Part shown: positions 7,760-16,754 of the stretch, one piece after another
Position numbering within the stretch: the stretch's first letter is position 1
How the letters are laid out: each line of letters opens with the position of its first letter
Assembly (NCBI GenBank): GCA_900557455.1
Contig: USSM01000005.1
Span: 1 to 64,000 of the forward strand
DNA from: an uncultured Collinsella sp.
Lineage (GTDB): Bacteria > Actinomycetota > Coriobacteriia > Coriobacteriales > Coriobacteriaceae
Reading direction: 5' to 3'
DNA: 64,000 bases
Program-made: the position numbers and the translations under genes
Notes under the pieces: model-generated
What the model saw: the letters and a program-made list of their open reading frames with translations, nothing else
Told to the model about the DNA's origin: nothing
The model's database searches: none

Positions 7760-8863
7760 TCACTTTGTAGTACTTTGTAAGTTAATAAACGGAAGGATGT
7801 CTCTCAGGTCATCGCAGCACTGGCAGCAGTGGGTCCAAGACGACCGATCTGTCCCCGTAGTATTAGAGGGAGACACGCAAACGGTAACTGCACCGCTGCC
7901 TCTCACGGATGCGTCGTTATTCGAGTTTCCAACAAACACAATGTCTTGGGGCGAAACGCTCAGATCGCCCGCGACCCTGCTCACAAATCTGCGCTTACCC
8001 TCGTAGTCAAAAGGACTAATGCGGATGCCATCAACAACGCCTTCAGAATCAAACAGAAACTGATTGGACTTGATTTCCTCCACGTAGCAAGCAAGGTCAC
8101 CAAGGGCCGCGCGTATAAACTGCCTCTCCGAGCGAGAGACAATCCAGATCAGAACGCCCGCATCGTTAAGCACCTTAAACACGTCACAAATATCCGGAAT
8201 TAGCCGAGTGCCATTTCCGATGCGAGTGATGTCATCTTTGGTAATACGCGCTTCCCTGAATAATTCCGTAGCCTGCTGAAAATAGCTTCGCCTATCATCA
8301 GCATCGTGAGAATAGTGCGCAAGGATATTCTGGAATCGGGCTTTATCTTGGCCAGATTCGAGCCAGATATAACGAAGGCTACTGTCAGCATCGATCTTGG
8401 GCAAAAGAGTGCCCACAATATCAAACACAACTGCAACAGTTTTTCCAGAAGGACCAACGGCGTTATCGCTAGTTAAAGGCAACGGGACCATCTTTCTGCC
8501 CATACGCCAATAAATCTCTAACAACGCAGGAATATATCGCTGCATATCCCCCTCAAACACGGAATACGACTCAACCGCATCCCATGCTTGCGTATTGGAA
8601 CAGTCCGAAAAAACGCGTTCAAGAATTATAGGTCCAGATGAATCACTGACCCTAGGAGCAATGAATGACAGTAGCAAATTAAAATACGATGGACCTGGCA
8701 AATTTCTCCCCGACACCCAGGTCCGGAAAGCACTCAATAATATGCCAGCATCGCTATCAAGATGATCGAGCTTGATATTATTGCTCTCAACAACCAAACG
8801 AAGAAGCTTGGAAAACTTACAAGTCCACTCTTCATCTCGCTGGCGACGTCCGCGCCTCGTCAT
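7760..8863 (-). CDS. HAD-fold protein with an N-terminal extension and altered motif I
   Basis: The C-terminal two thirds of this 367-residue protein is a haloacid dehalogenase fold: motif I AVVFDIVGTLLP (about residues 144-155), motif II IWIVSRSERQ, a lysine in YEGKRRF, and motif IV IVFVGNSNNDASV. In motif I the usual acid/base aspartate two residues after the nucleophile D148 is valine (DIVGT), so ordinary phosphatase activity may be weak or replaced, as in phosphonatases or ATPases that also vary here. Residues 1-130 form a helical region that may be an XRE-like or effector-associated domain; I cannot name it. The start has AGGGGG seven bases ahead. The gene stands alone between the small genes and the polysaccharide operon. 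Confidence 0.6.
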   Translation of the reverse strand: MTRRGRRQRDEEWTCKFSKLLRLVVESNNIKLDHLDSDAGILLSAFRTWVSGRNLPGPSYFNLLLSFIAPRVSDSSGPIILERVFSDCSNTQAWDAVESYSVFEGDMQRYIPALLEIYWRMGRKMVPLPLTSDNAVGPSGKTVAVVFDIVGTLLPKIDADSSLRYIWLESGQDKARFQNILAHYSHDADDRRSYFQQATELFREARITKDDITRIGNGTRLIPDICDVFKVLNDAGVLIWIVSRSERQFIRAALGDLACYVEEIKSNQFLFDSEGVVDGIRISPFDYEGKRRFVSRVAGDLSVSPQDIVFVGNSNNDASVRGSGAVTVCVSPSNTTGTDRSSWTHCCQCCDDLRDILPFINLQSTTK

Positions 8864-8985
8864 TAATGACCCCCTAAACGCAAACCTTTATGCATACTGC
8901 TTTCGATACCAAATTAATTGTTTATGGAGTAAATAACCGAAGAGCATCCATTGCCTTATAAATAAACTCCAAATGCAAAGCAAGA

Positions 8986-10194
8986 CTATTGTGAATCGCC
9001 GCAAACAAACTTCTTAAGTCGTCGTTTAATGCCGCAAAGTTTGCCGCGAACACGCTGCCAGAGAGAAGAACGGAAATCCCACTTGACCATGAGATCCGGG
9101 ATGGACAACCCCGCAGACACGTCATTCAAGAACTCGTCGCGCCTTGGATAGGGCGCGACAGAACGGACGAGGCTGGGGTTGCCCGCGATTACCTCCTCAA
9201 GCGTGGCCGGGCCGTTTACAGTGAGCCCAAAGATAGCCTTGAATGCCCGCTCGCCCTTCTCCGTATTGCATAGGACGGCGGATACGCCCTTGGAGTAGTC
9301 GACCTCGGGATGAATATTCTGAAAACCCCAGAAGTCGCCAAGCGTGATATCGGCACCGCTCGAGCGCTTTACAGGACATGCGAGACAAGATGAACGAAGG
9401 CTTGCGTTGGCCAAGAAAGCCTTCATGTACCAGTCCTTCCCAAACACCTGGGACTCGGTGACCTCGGTGTTGTCTTTCTCCGCTATGTGCTTGTACATAG
9501 CGGAGAAAGACAACCATCCGGTTGTCTTACTCCGCATATTTACGTCGCAGACATCCGACTCGAAGCCCTCAGCGCGGTAGTCTACCCAGCGCGACCAGAG
9601 TTCGGGAGAGGGGACACCGTGGCAGATAACGTCGACGGACAGAAAAAGATCGCCGTCGGCGAGGCCCCCGAGATACCCCCTCATGCCTGCGACCTGGCAG
9701 GAGGTGCCGGCGAAGAGGACGCATCGTCCAGAACGGATTGCATCGCGTACGCCCCTGTACGCCTCTTTCCCGACGGAGCTCTGCACGTATTTGGAACGCA
9801 TGACGGCATCGAGACCAGCTTCGTTGTCGACGAGCACATGGCGGACAGCCCGGCATCCCTCATCGAAGGCCGCGCCGCAGACGACGCCGCCATCGGCAAG
9901 CACCTTGCGAGCAAGGAGCCCGAAAATACCACCGGAAGAAGACCGCTCAAGCAAATCTGGAGAATCGGCCTTTGCCCACGATATGGATTGCAGCAGGTCA
10001 TCCCGGTGCTCACCCAACGCGGGACAGGCCCGCTCACAGGCGCCGCATCCGACGCAAATATCGGAATCCACTATAGGATAGGAAAAACCAAGTCTGTCAC
10101 GCTTCATGAAGATACACTCCTTGGGACAGACGGCAGCGCAGGCGCCGCAGCCACAGCAAGTGTCACCAAGAGCAGAAATAGTCGTATTTGACAT
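8986..10194 (-). CDS. ferredoxin plus F420-hydrogenase-beta-like protein of the polysaccharide locus
   Basis: The 402-residue protein starts with two [4Fe-4S] motifs (CCGCGACAAVCP and CVGCGACERACP, residues 13-60) and continues with a coenzyme F420 hydrogenase/dehydrogenase beta-subunit-like domain (GGIFGLLARKVL, FAGTSCQVAGMRG, CHGVPSP, then a Cys pair in SSCLACPVKRSSGADITLGDFWG). Such proteins are common in bacterial capsule clusters beside polysaccharide pyruvyl transferases and probably supply reducing chemistry; they do not imply F420 metabolism. It is the last gene of the operon, 9 bp after the flippase gene. A perfect 20-bp inverted repeat lies inside the coding sequence at 9469-9514. 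Confidence 0.85.
   Translation of the reverse strand: MSNTTISALGDTCCGCGACAAVCPKECIFMKRDRLGFSYPIVDSDICVGCGACERACPALGEHRDDLLQSISWAKADSPDLLERSSSGGIFGLLARKVLADGGVVCGAAFDEGCRAVRHVLVDNEAGLDAVMRSKYVQSSVGKEAYRGVRDAIRSGRCVLFAGTSCQVAGMRGYLGGLADGDLFLSVDVICHGVPSPELWSRWVDYRAEGFESDVCDVNMRSKTTGWLSFSAMYKHIAEKDNTEVTESQVFGKDWYMKAFLANASLRSSCLACPVKRSSGADITLGDFWGFQNIHPEVDYSKGVSAVLCNTEKGERAFKAIFGLTVNGPATLEEVIAGNPSLVRSVAPYPRRDEFLNDVSAGLSIPDLMVKWDFRSSLWQRVRGKLCGIKRRLKKFVCGDSQ
9469..9514. repeat. perfect 20-bp inverted repeat inside a coding sequence
   Basis: GTTGTCTTTCTCCGCTATGT (9469-9488) is matched exactly by its reverse complement at 9495-9514 across a six-base loop. A third, imperfect copy in the first orientation follows at about 9531-9550 (GTTGTCTTACTCCGCAT). 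All lie in the F420-hydrogenase-beta-like gene, where the protein reads LSFSAMYKHIAEKDN. The local triplication suggests an inverted duplication by template switching. Confidence 0.85.
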
Positions 10195-10203
10195 AGAATT
10201 ATC

Positions 10204-11718
10204 CTAACGAAGGAGCGGAAGACGGGTGGTAATCCCCGCCTTCTCATTTGAATCGAGCACGAATAGCCACATGGCGACTGTGAAAAACACGGTGTAAGCC
10301 GCACCCCACGCGAGAAACAAAGGCCAGCTCACAACAGGCAAAAAGAAGCTTAGTGACTTGCAGACGACAAGGACAGCTGCGGCCGTCAGCGCTACCGGCA
10401 GGTTACGCTTCCAGAAGAAAGCCATATCGAGCCCGATGCGGTTCTGGTAGTACCAATTCATGAAGAGACCGTTGCCTAGCGCAATGCTCACAATGTAGGC
10501 GATAGCTGGAGCCCAGTAGCCAAGATACGGAGAGGCAAACCAGGTAAAGGCGACATTCAACAAGGACATGCAAAGGTAGACGACGCTACGTGCTTTGTGC
10601 TTGTTCTTGGCACGCTGAATCTCAATACCAGTGTTCTGACAGAGCGGGACGCCGACGGGAAGCGTCATCGCACAGATGAGATAATACGCATCGATGAACC
10701 CTGCGCCCGCCCACTTGGTAATAAAGAATCGGCCCAAAAGAACGAATCCACAATAGACCCAGCAAAACAGGAACATCTGGTAGCGGCCAACGCGTGTCAT
10801 TAGCCTAGTAAGCACATCGTTGTCATTGGACTCGGCAACAATGCGGTTAATCTTGGGAACGAAGACGCTCGACATGGTGGTCGAAAGCGAGTAGAAAACT
10901 TGCCTTATCTGAAGCGACACCGCAAACACAGAGACCGTCACAGCGCTTGTAAGTGCGCCGAGCATCATGTTGGGGACACTCTGGTTGATGAGATCGCAAA
11001 CTTGGTTCACAAAAATCCAAGCGGAGAACGACGCGATTGCCCGAAAGAGTGCCGTGTCGAATCTCTTGAAGCTGAACCTCATACCGAGTCTAAAGTAAGC
11101 GAAACGAGCATTAAGCAAGAGAAGGATAACAGTGACGGAAAGCTGAGCAGTTGCAACGCCCACGGCACCCATGCCAGCACAGAGAAGCAGAAACGCTATG
11201 CCAGGAGTTGCCAGAGTGGTGAACATCTGCCTGGTCTGCTGATACTTGAACTGCTCATGCGCGATGATATAGGCATCGAAGACGGTGGAGAACAACGTAC
11301 ATGCCACATTGACGGCCATAATCGCCATGAGCTCCCCGGCAAGTCCTACCTGTCCGGAAGTGAAACTTCCCGAAAAGAACGTTTCCACGTTTGCGGCGAA
11401 AAGCAGCCCCAGCGAAAGCGCGACAGCGCAAACGGCAAGGTACAGCATGAGGTACATTCCATTGAGTGAGCGGATGTCATCCTCCGTGCCATGCGCGTTC
11501 CTCTGCGTATAGAAGCGTACATATGCCTCTGAAAATCCAAACGTGAGCAACGTAAGCGAAAACACGAACGAATTCGAGGTTTGGTAAACACCATAGTCAG
11601 CCTGCCCCACAAAAGAGAGAAGCATAGGTGTGTAGATAAGATTCACAAGGTTCTTGACGATGATATTCAAGTAGCCAAGAATAGCCCCCGCTTTACGTTG
11701 GCTAGTCACGAGCAACAC
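10204..11718 (-). CDS. oligosaccharide flippase (Wzx-like)
   Basis: This 504-residue protein is strongly hydrophobic with about 12-14 membrane segments spread along its length, typical of MOP-superfamily polysaccharide exporters. The start region (KAGAILGYLNIIVKNLVNLI) and YTPMLLSFVGQADYGVYQTS resemble RfbX/Wzx proteins, which move lipid-linked repeat units across the membrane. The start is uncertain: GTG at 11718 is listed, but the TTG and GTG just downstream, with GGAG ahead, are also possible; all overlap the end of the pyruvyl transferase gene. The overlap implies coupled translation inside the operon. Confidence 0.85.
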   Translation of the reverse strand: MLLVTSQRKAGAILGYLNIIVKNLVNLIYTPMLLSFVGQADYGVYQTSNSFVFSLTLLTFGFSEAYVRFYTQRNAHGTEDDIRSLNGMYLMLYLAVCAVALSLGLLFAANVETFFSGSFTSGQVGLAGELMAIMAVNVACTLFSTVFDAYIIAHEQFKYQQTRQMFTTLATPGIAFLLLCAGMGAVGVATAQLSVTVILLLLNARFAYFRLGMRFSFKRFDTALFRAIASFSAWIFVNQVCDLINQSVPNMMLGALTSAVTVSVFAVSLQIRQVFYSLSTTMSSVFVPKINRIVAESNDNDVLTRLMTRVGRYQMFLFCWVYCGFVLLGRFFITKWAGAGFIDAYYLICAMTLPVGVPLCQNTGIEIQRAKNKHKARSVVYLCMSLLNVAFTWFASPYLGYWAPAIAYIVSIALGNGLFMNWYYQNRIGLDMAFFWKRNLPVALTAAAVLVVCKSLSFFLPVVSWPLFLAWGAAYTVFFTVAMWLFVLDSNEKAGITTRLPLLR

Positions 11719-12757
11719 TCTCCAAAGCGCAAGCTAACCAATTTCTTGAAGATTCACGTAACATCGCAAGTCGAGAATCAACATCATCCCAATCGGTACC
11801 AAAAATGGATTTAGGTCCGAAAGAAGACTCTGAAGAGCGATGACCTACGAGGCCAAAATTTGAACAAAGCGTGTCAAAACGGGAAGACATATCAGCGTCA
11901 GTACTAACACGCTCGAAAATTGCAAGCGGTTTGTGATGCAGAAGCGCAAAAACACTGGCGTGAAAGGAATCGGTACAAACAAGATCGCTATGCGAGATAA
12001 GCCAGACGAATTCGGAAGGTCCAATTTTCAGCGATTTATCCATTACGTCAATAATCGCAATGCCGCGAGAAGCCGCAAGCTCTTCAATCTTCGCATTGTT
12101 AACGTCGTTGCCGAGAACATATTTGAATAGGTACGGTTGATCGCAGGCGACGCCCTTGGGTTTGACGGAGACAGCTTCCCAATCAGCGGCGCCGAGCAAT
12201 AAAGTCGGATCAAGAACAACAGCCACATCGCGACCGGTGAGATCGCGCACAATATTGGAGCCAGCGGATTCACGTACAGAAATGGAACAAATGCCATTAA
12301 GCAGCCTAGCGGTCTCATCCCTGTTCGAAACGATACTGCTCACCCCAAAACTAGCGGCGTACGCAATCTTCTTTTCAGAAGCAACCATCGGAAGATACTC
12401 AAGCTCGCTGTTAAAGACAAAATCGGGATTCCAAACTTGATCGGAGCCGATAACAAAACATGAATAAGAATCAAGCAAACCCGGAGAAATATATTCCTTT
12501 GTAACCGTACCATTTGAAAAATTGATAAAACTGTTGTTAAAGGCCCTGAACAGCGAATTACGGTCATTGATATGTCTCAAAAGACTCATGCATTTCTTAA
12601 AGTATTTAGCTTTAGATGATAGTGGGCCCATAATTGAACCATCACGTCGTAGAGACTCAACTTGGCAGCCATAGTCTTCAAGAACATGCTGAAGTGCGTA
12701 GTTTTGAAGCCTATTACCGAAATTAACACTTTGGATTGTAAGTATTCCAACTTTCAT
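11702..12757 (-). CDS. polysaccharide pyruvyl transferase family protein
   Basis: The 351-residue protein begins MKVGILTIQSVNFGNRLQNYAL, with FVIGSDQVWNPDF, GVSSI, then LVCTDSFHASVFALLHHKPLAIF near residue 290, the pattern of the polysaccharide pyruvyl transferase/CsaB family, which adds ketal-linked pyruvate to sugars from phosphoenolpyruvate. Its gene is followed by the flippase gene (17-bp overlap) and then by the F420-hydrogenase-beta-like gene, a frequent companion. The acceptor sugar cannot be told from sequence. Confidence 0.85.
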   Translation of the reverse strand: MKVGILTIQSVNFGNRLQNYALQHVLEDYGCQVESLRRDGSIMGPLSSKAKYFKKCMSLLRHINDRNSLFRAFNNSFINFSNGTVTKEYISPGLLDSYSCFVIGSDQVWNPDFVFNSELEYLPMVASEKKIAYAASFGVSSIVSNRDETARLLNGICSISVRESAGSNIVRDLTGRDVAVVLDPTLLLGAADWEAVSVKPKGVACDQPYLFKYVLGNDVNNAKIEELAASRGIAIIDVMDKSLKIGPSEFVWLISHSDLVCTDSFHASVFALLHHKPLAIFERVSTDADMSSRFDTLCSNFGLVGHRSSESSFGPKSIFGTDWDDVDSRLAMLRESSRNWLACALESVARD

Positions 12758-12808
12758 AATATAACACCAATCAATTATTGAAACCCGAACGGGCGAGAAC
12801 GGAAAAAA

Positions 12809-13897
12809 CTAGAACTGCGGGCTTATTAATTTCTGTAAATTAAAGACGGCTTTCTCCAACCAATAAGCGCATTTAATGCGTCCCTTTAGTAAAAGTAGAA
12901 TGGAAGGTATCAAAATTTGAAAAGGCCCCAAGACAGCACTAGGAAAGTCGCTTAGTTTAGGATTTGTCTCCAGGGCAGCAAGCGCATCAATCCAGAGATC
13001 TTGAAACTTACTAGCAAAGACATCATTAAGGCGAACAAACCGTTTGAATTGATTTGAAATCTCGGCCGCGAGAACGCGATTGCCCTCAGACTGGGACAAG
13101 AAATTTGCAGTAATTAATTGATTTATTGCAAGCGAATAATCGACCAGCCTGGCTACGTCTGTCTCGCGGAATATGCCCGTAGTCCCAGATGCATCAAGAT
13201 CCCAGCAATACAACGGAGTATCAGAAAGAGATACGGTGCCGCCAGGAAATACGGACAATAAGGCAATGTTGAACAACCTATCCTCTGAAAATTTTATTCC
13301 AGCCGGAAACAACAATTTATTCCAAGGGCTTTTTAATGAGAATTCCAGCAATAAATCCCTACGATAAAGTCTCGACCAAACAGCATTAAATTGATACTCA
13401 TTAGAATATGGCACGCAATCAAAATTGAAATTGAGACATGCTTCCCTCAAGTCTCCAAATGACAAGGCGCTCACAGCCCGCAGCGCACGTTTGCCACCAA
13501 AGTAACGGTTGGTGCCAATCTGAGAAAAGCTATGTACAAACGGAAACAAAACGATTTCCGATCCAGAATTCATGCCTTGTTGAACGGCAGAAGACACATC
13601 CGGCAGAAGAAAATCATCCGCATCAACAAACATAATCCAATCACCGGTTGCGGCGCGAAATCCAACATCACGCGCGACGGACCTACCGCTATTCGATTGC
13701 TCAATCAAATTGACGCGCTTATCGAATGAAACGATGCTGCGAACCATCTCTGAAGTAGAGTCGGTTGACCCATCATTTACAACGATCACTTCAAGCGAAT
13801 CAACGTCAATAGTCAATACGCTTTTGATTGCACGCGCAATCGTTTTTTCAGCCTGATATGCCGGAATAATCACGCTTAGAGAGGAGTCGACAAGCAT
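12809..13897 (-). CDS. glycosyltransferase family 2
   Basis: A GT-A fold enzyme of 362 residues: [21 protein letters not shown] at the start, VIVVNDGSTDST (nucleotide binding), NSGRSVARDVG, and the DXD-type metal site FVDADDF. The second half is less conserved and ends with a hydrophobic, basic stretch that may touch the membrane. It transfers a sugar from a nucleotide donor to the growing repeat unit; donor and linkage are not predictable. The start overlaps the end of the polymerase gene by 22 bp. Confidence 0.9.
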   Translation of the reverse strand: MLVDSSLSVIIPAYQAEKTIARAIKSVLTIDVDSLEVIVVNDGSTDSTSEMVRSIVSFDKRVNLIEQSNSGRSVARDVGFRAATGDWIMFVDADDFLLPDVSSAVQQGMNSGSEIVLFPFVHSFSQIGTNRYFGGKRALRAVSALSFGDLREACLNFNFDCVPYSNEYQFNAVWSRLYRRDLLLEFSLKSPWNKLLFPAGIKFSEDRLFNIALLSVFPGGTVSLSDTPLYCWDLDASGTTGIFRETDVARLVDYSLAINQLITANFLSQSEGNRVLAAEISNQFKRFVRLNDVFASKFQDLWIDALAALETNPKLSDFPSAVLGPFQILIPSILLLLKGRIKCAYWLEKAVFNLQKLISPQF

Positions 13898-15120
13898 ACT
13901 CCCTCCCTATCATTAAGTACGCTCTTCGAACTTTGACCCAGGGCTAGACTTATGCCGATAACTGTCCAAATTAGCAAACCGTATGTAAAGTTGTTTTGAG
14001 TCAAGGACACCTCTAGGCACTCGTGAACCAACATCGCAAGAAGGAGAGAGACGCCCACACGGGAACTGAAGTCGCCGCATTCTACGAGCTTCCCTCGAAT
14101 CATCCAAAATAGACAAAGCAGAAGTAGTAATCCCACGACACCGGACTGAAGTATTGTCTGCAAATACATATTGTGAGAAGAGAAATCAGTGTTATAAATC
14201 ATTGAAGGTGTCATCTGAAGCCCTAAGCCTAGAGCCTCATTTCCATGAACCGCCAATAAAACCATCTTCCACACAAGCTCTCGCCCGCTAAAAAAGTTTT
14301 TATTTAACCACTCGCGAGATAGGGATTCCAATTGAAATCCGAGATTGGTTCCATAAAGAGATGGATAGACGATTGAAAATGTTAAAACCCCAATTAAGAT
14401 ACAGATAAATACGGCATTCGTCAGAAAACGCGCACCAGATTCATCTCTATTCTTTAATGCCAATACTAGGATAATAAAAATGAGGCAAGTCAGAAGTGCC
14501 GAACGGCTATTCGTAAAGCTTAAAAGAATGCCGCAGAGAACGAGTGACAAGACATGCAGGCTTTCTAATTTCATTTGGCAATCTAAAAAAGTAATAGCAA
14601 TAGCAGCCAAAATGACAACAGCAAAGCCATTTCCGTGCCCATAAAATGCGGAATAGTAATTTGTAATCCTCCCGCTAACAAACCAGTATGCTAAACACAA
14701 ACTCATAAGAACTAGCATAATTAGGAACAATCGATGGACGTTCCTGCCTGTCCATTGATAACGAGAAAACGAGATAAGCGTCAAAAGAAATAAAGCTGTT
14801 TGAATTAATCTCTCTCCACCTTTTTGGCCGAAGCCAAAATAAAGACCCAGTAAATATAAAAACAAAGCAGCTGCGGAAATCAAAAGACCAATATCTAGCC
14901 TATTCCCTTTAATTCGCTTTGCGCTTACCAACATATATAAAAGCTCAAATACAATCACGGCACAATAAAGTAGCGAAGTCAATGGTGCCATCACCTTTAT
15001 TGGCAGCAACAGAATGCACCCAAGGATAAGAGCCATCAATATTGACTCTTCCCATAGCCCTTCGTCTCGTAGGCCGTTATATGAGATGTTATTTGGAGAC
15101 AAACTATTCTCCTTTAGCAT
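13876..15120 (-). CDS. O-antigen ligase/polymerase-like membrane protein (Wzy-like)
   Basis: The 414-residue protein has about ten to twelve hydrophobic segments and a large loop with [21 protein letters not shown], resembling the O-antigen ligase and polymerase family (Wzy_C/EpsG-type), where an exported His-containing loop is typical. In a Wzx/Wzy pathway it would polymerise repeat units on the outer face of the membrane. Its ATG overlaps the reconstructed stop of the upstream acetyltransferase gene by seven bases, and its own end overlaps the next glycosyltransferase. Confidence 0.8.
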   Translation of the reverse strand: MLKENSLSPNNISYNGLRDEGLWEESILMALILGCILLLPIKVMAPLTSLLYCAVIVFELLYMLVSAKRIKGNRLDIGLLISAAALFLYLLGLYFGFGQKGGERLIQTALFLLTLISFSRYQWTGRNVHRLFLIMLVLMSLCLAYWFVSGRITNYYSAFYGHGNGFAVVILAAIAITFLDCQMKLESLHVLSLVLCGILLSFTNSRSALLTCLIFIILVLALKNRDESGARFLTNAVFICILIGVLTFSIVYPSLYGTNLGFQLESLSREWLNKNFFSGRELVWKMVLLAVHGNEALGLGLQMTPSMIYNTDFSSHNMYLQTILQSGVVGLLLLLCLFWMIRGKLVECGDFSSRVGVSLLLAMLVHECLEVSLTQNNFTYGLLIWTVIGISLALGQSSKSVLNDREGVCLSTPL

Positions 15121-15622
15121 TTTCGATTTCCGATCTGCTTTGCTGGGACGCCGCCCACAATGCTATACGGTTTGACATCCTTGGAAACAACAGCTCCAGC
15201 AGCGATTATCGACCTCCCCCAACGGTAACTCCTGGAAGAATGATCACGCGCCTTCCTATCCAGACGTCATCACCGATAACTACGGGGCGATAATCTTCAT
15301 AACCTTGGTCAATCATCGGGATATCACAACGGTCGTGCTGGTGGTTGCGGGTTAGAATGCAGCATTCAGGCCCCATCATCACATTGCTGCCAATAGTGAC
15401 TGGGCCAAATACTTGAGAATCAACGCCAAGGCTCGATCGATCACCAATCGTCACATGTTCGTCAAACTCGGCGCCGCTCTCGATATTTACAGCCTGTCCA
15501 ATGGCGCATCCCATCTTTCTGGCCCAAAAAACTCGAATTTTCATCGATGCTCTAGAACGACGAGAAACAGGGAAATGCTTTCCGAAAGCGCAATATAGCC
15601 CTCGAAGTAACTTGGTTTTCAT
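15114..15622 (-). pseudogene. hexapeptide-repeat O-acetyltransferase with a frameshift in a G5 tract
   Basis: From ATG at 15622 the frame gives a left-handed beta-helix acetyltransferase of the WcaF/maltose acetyltransferase type (VTIGDRSSLGVDSQVFGPVTI, LTRNHQHD with the catalytic-type His, [20 protein letters not shown]) but hits a stop at 15206. The expected tail continues in another frame: [20 protein letters not shown], then [12 protein letters not shown], stopping at 15114. Restoring the frame needs one extra base at or near the run of five G (15216-15220 on the plus strand reads CCCCC). The full protein would be about 169 residues. Either a null mutation, a slippage event or a sequencing error. 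Confidence 0.8.
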
Positions 15623-16753
15623 CTAATACGCACGCACACTTTCGTTTGAATCATAAATATCCTGAATACGACGGAAGCATGACGTGTATTCATATGCCTG
15701 GGTTACATAGGCGCGCCCCAAACAGGAAAGTTCTGTCCTGCGCTCGGGGTCGTCGGCCAGTTGTTCGATAGCGTTTGCGAGAGCCTCATCGTCACCGCGC
15801 CGTACCACGATGGCGGTCTTGCCATCATCACACGCTTCCATAAGGCCGGGGATATCCGAAATCACAAGAGCAGTACCGGAAGCCTGCGCTTCGACAGCAG
15901 AAACGCCAAAGCTCTCGCTCTCGCTCGGAACCAAAGCGACATCAAAAGAAGCCCATTCGCAAGCTGCGTTTTCCTGAGTGATAAACCCGAGCCATTTACA
16001 ATAACCATCCATGCCAAGAGAGCTGGCAGTATCTCGAAGATATTTCTCCTGCGTACCAGCCCCAGCAATGCGAACCTTAAGGTTGATATCAGGTCTATTG
16101 CGGTGCACCAAACTGCATGCGTGAAGCAGAGTCTCTATTCCATATTTCGACTCAAGACCTTTTACTATTCCGACAACAAATCCCTCATGCGGAACCGCCT
16201 TATCAGGATTAAACAGGCTCATATCAACACCAAAAGGCGTAATTGCAATCTCTTTGGATGTGTATTTATGAGTTTCAGCAGCCATGGCTCGGCTGGTTGA
16301 CATAATCCAAGTTGCTTTATCTAGAGAACGTTTTAATATGGCTTTATGCAAGAAAGACTTTTGCGGAAATTCATATACATCGCTGCCCCAGACAGAAAGG
16401 TAGTAAGGACGTTTGCACGCAAACGAACAAATAGTTCCATAGCTTGAAGCATAGTGTGCGTGAACGATATCAGGATTTACCTCTTTAATAAGAGCCTTTG
16501 CTTGGGAAATGGTTCTAAAATAGGACAATTTTTGAATATCAGAGCCCAGGCGCTCGCTGTCATTAGAAAGCCAGTGAACAGACACACGATCGATTGTACC
16601 GGCATTTCCAGCAAGCGGCTTTTCTAAGCTTGCGACGTGTACATCATAGCCTACAGAAGAAAAGTATGAACACCATTTTATGGTATGATAATTGTTACAA
16701 TTAGCAAAATACAGAATCGTATTCTGTCTGGCTACACCGGACTTCCCGATCAA
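15623..16753 (-). CDS. glycosyltransferase family 4
   Basis: The 376-residue protein has the GT-B build: N-terminal domain with IVHAHYASSYGTICSFACKRP and YLSVWGSDVYEFP, then C-terminal domain with GFVVGIVKGLESKYG, WLGFI and VALVPSESESFGVSAVEAQA, whose EX7E-type segment binds the donor phosphate. It is a retaining transferase using a nucleotide sugar. The coding sequence is AT-rich compared with the UDP-glucose dehydrogenase gene right next to it (1-bp gap), a sign of mosaic origin. Acceptor and donor are unknown. Confidence 0.9.
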   Translation of the reverse strand: MIGKSGVARQNTILYFANCNNYHTIKWCSYFSSVGYDVHVASLEKPLAGNAGTIDRVSVHWLSNDSERLGSDIQKLSYFRTISQAKALIKEVNPDIVHAHYASSYGTICSFACKRPYYLSVWGSDVYEFPQKSFLHKAILKRSLDKATWIMSTSRAMAAETHKYTSKEIAITPFGVDMSLFNPDKAVPHEGFVVGIVKGLESKYGIETLLHACSLVHRNRPDINLKVRIAGAGTQEKYLRDTASSLGMDGYCKWLGFITQENAACEWASFDVALVPSESESFGVSAVEAQASGTALVISDIPGLMEACDDGKTAIVVRRGDDEALANAIEQLADDPERRTELSCLGRAYVTQAYEYTSCFRRIQDIYDSNESVRAY

Positions 16754-16754
16754 C

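Noticed and set aside
8986..10194. evidence of F420-dependent metabolism
   Set aside because: Members of this family in polysaccharide clusters are common in bacteria without F420; no other F420 gene is present.
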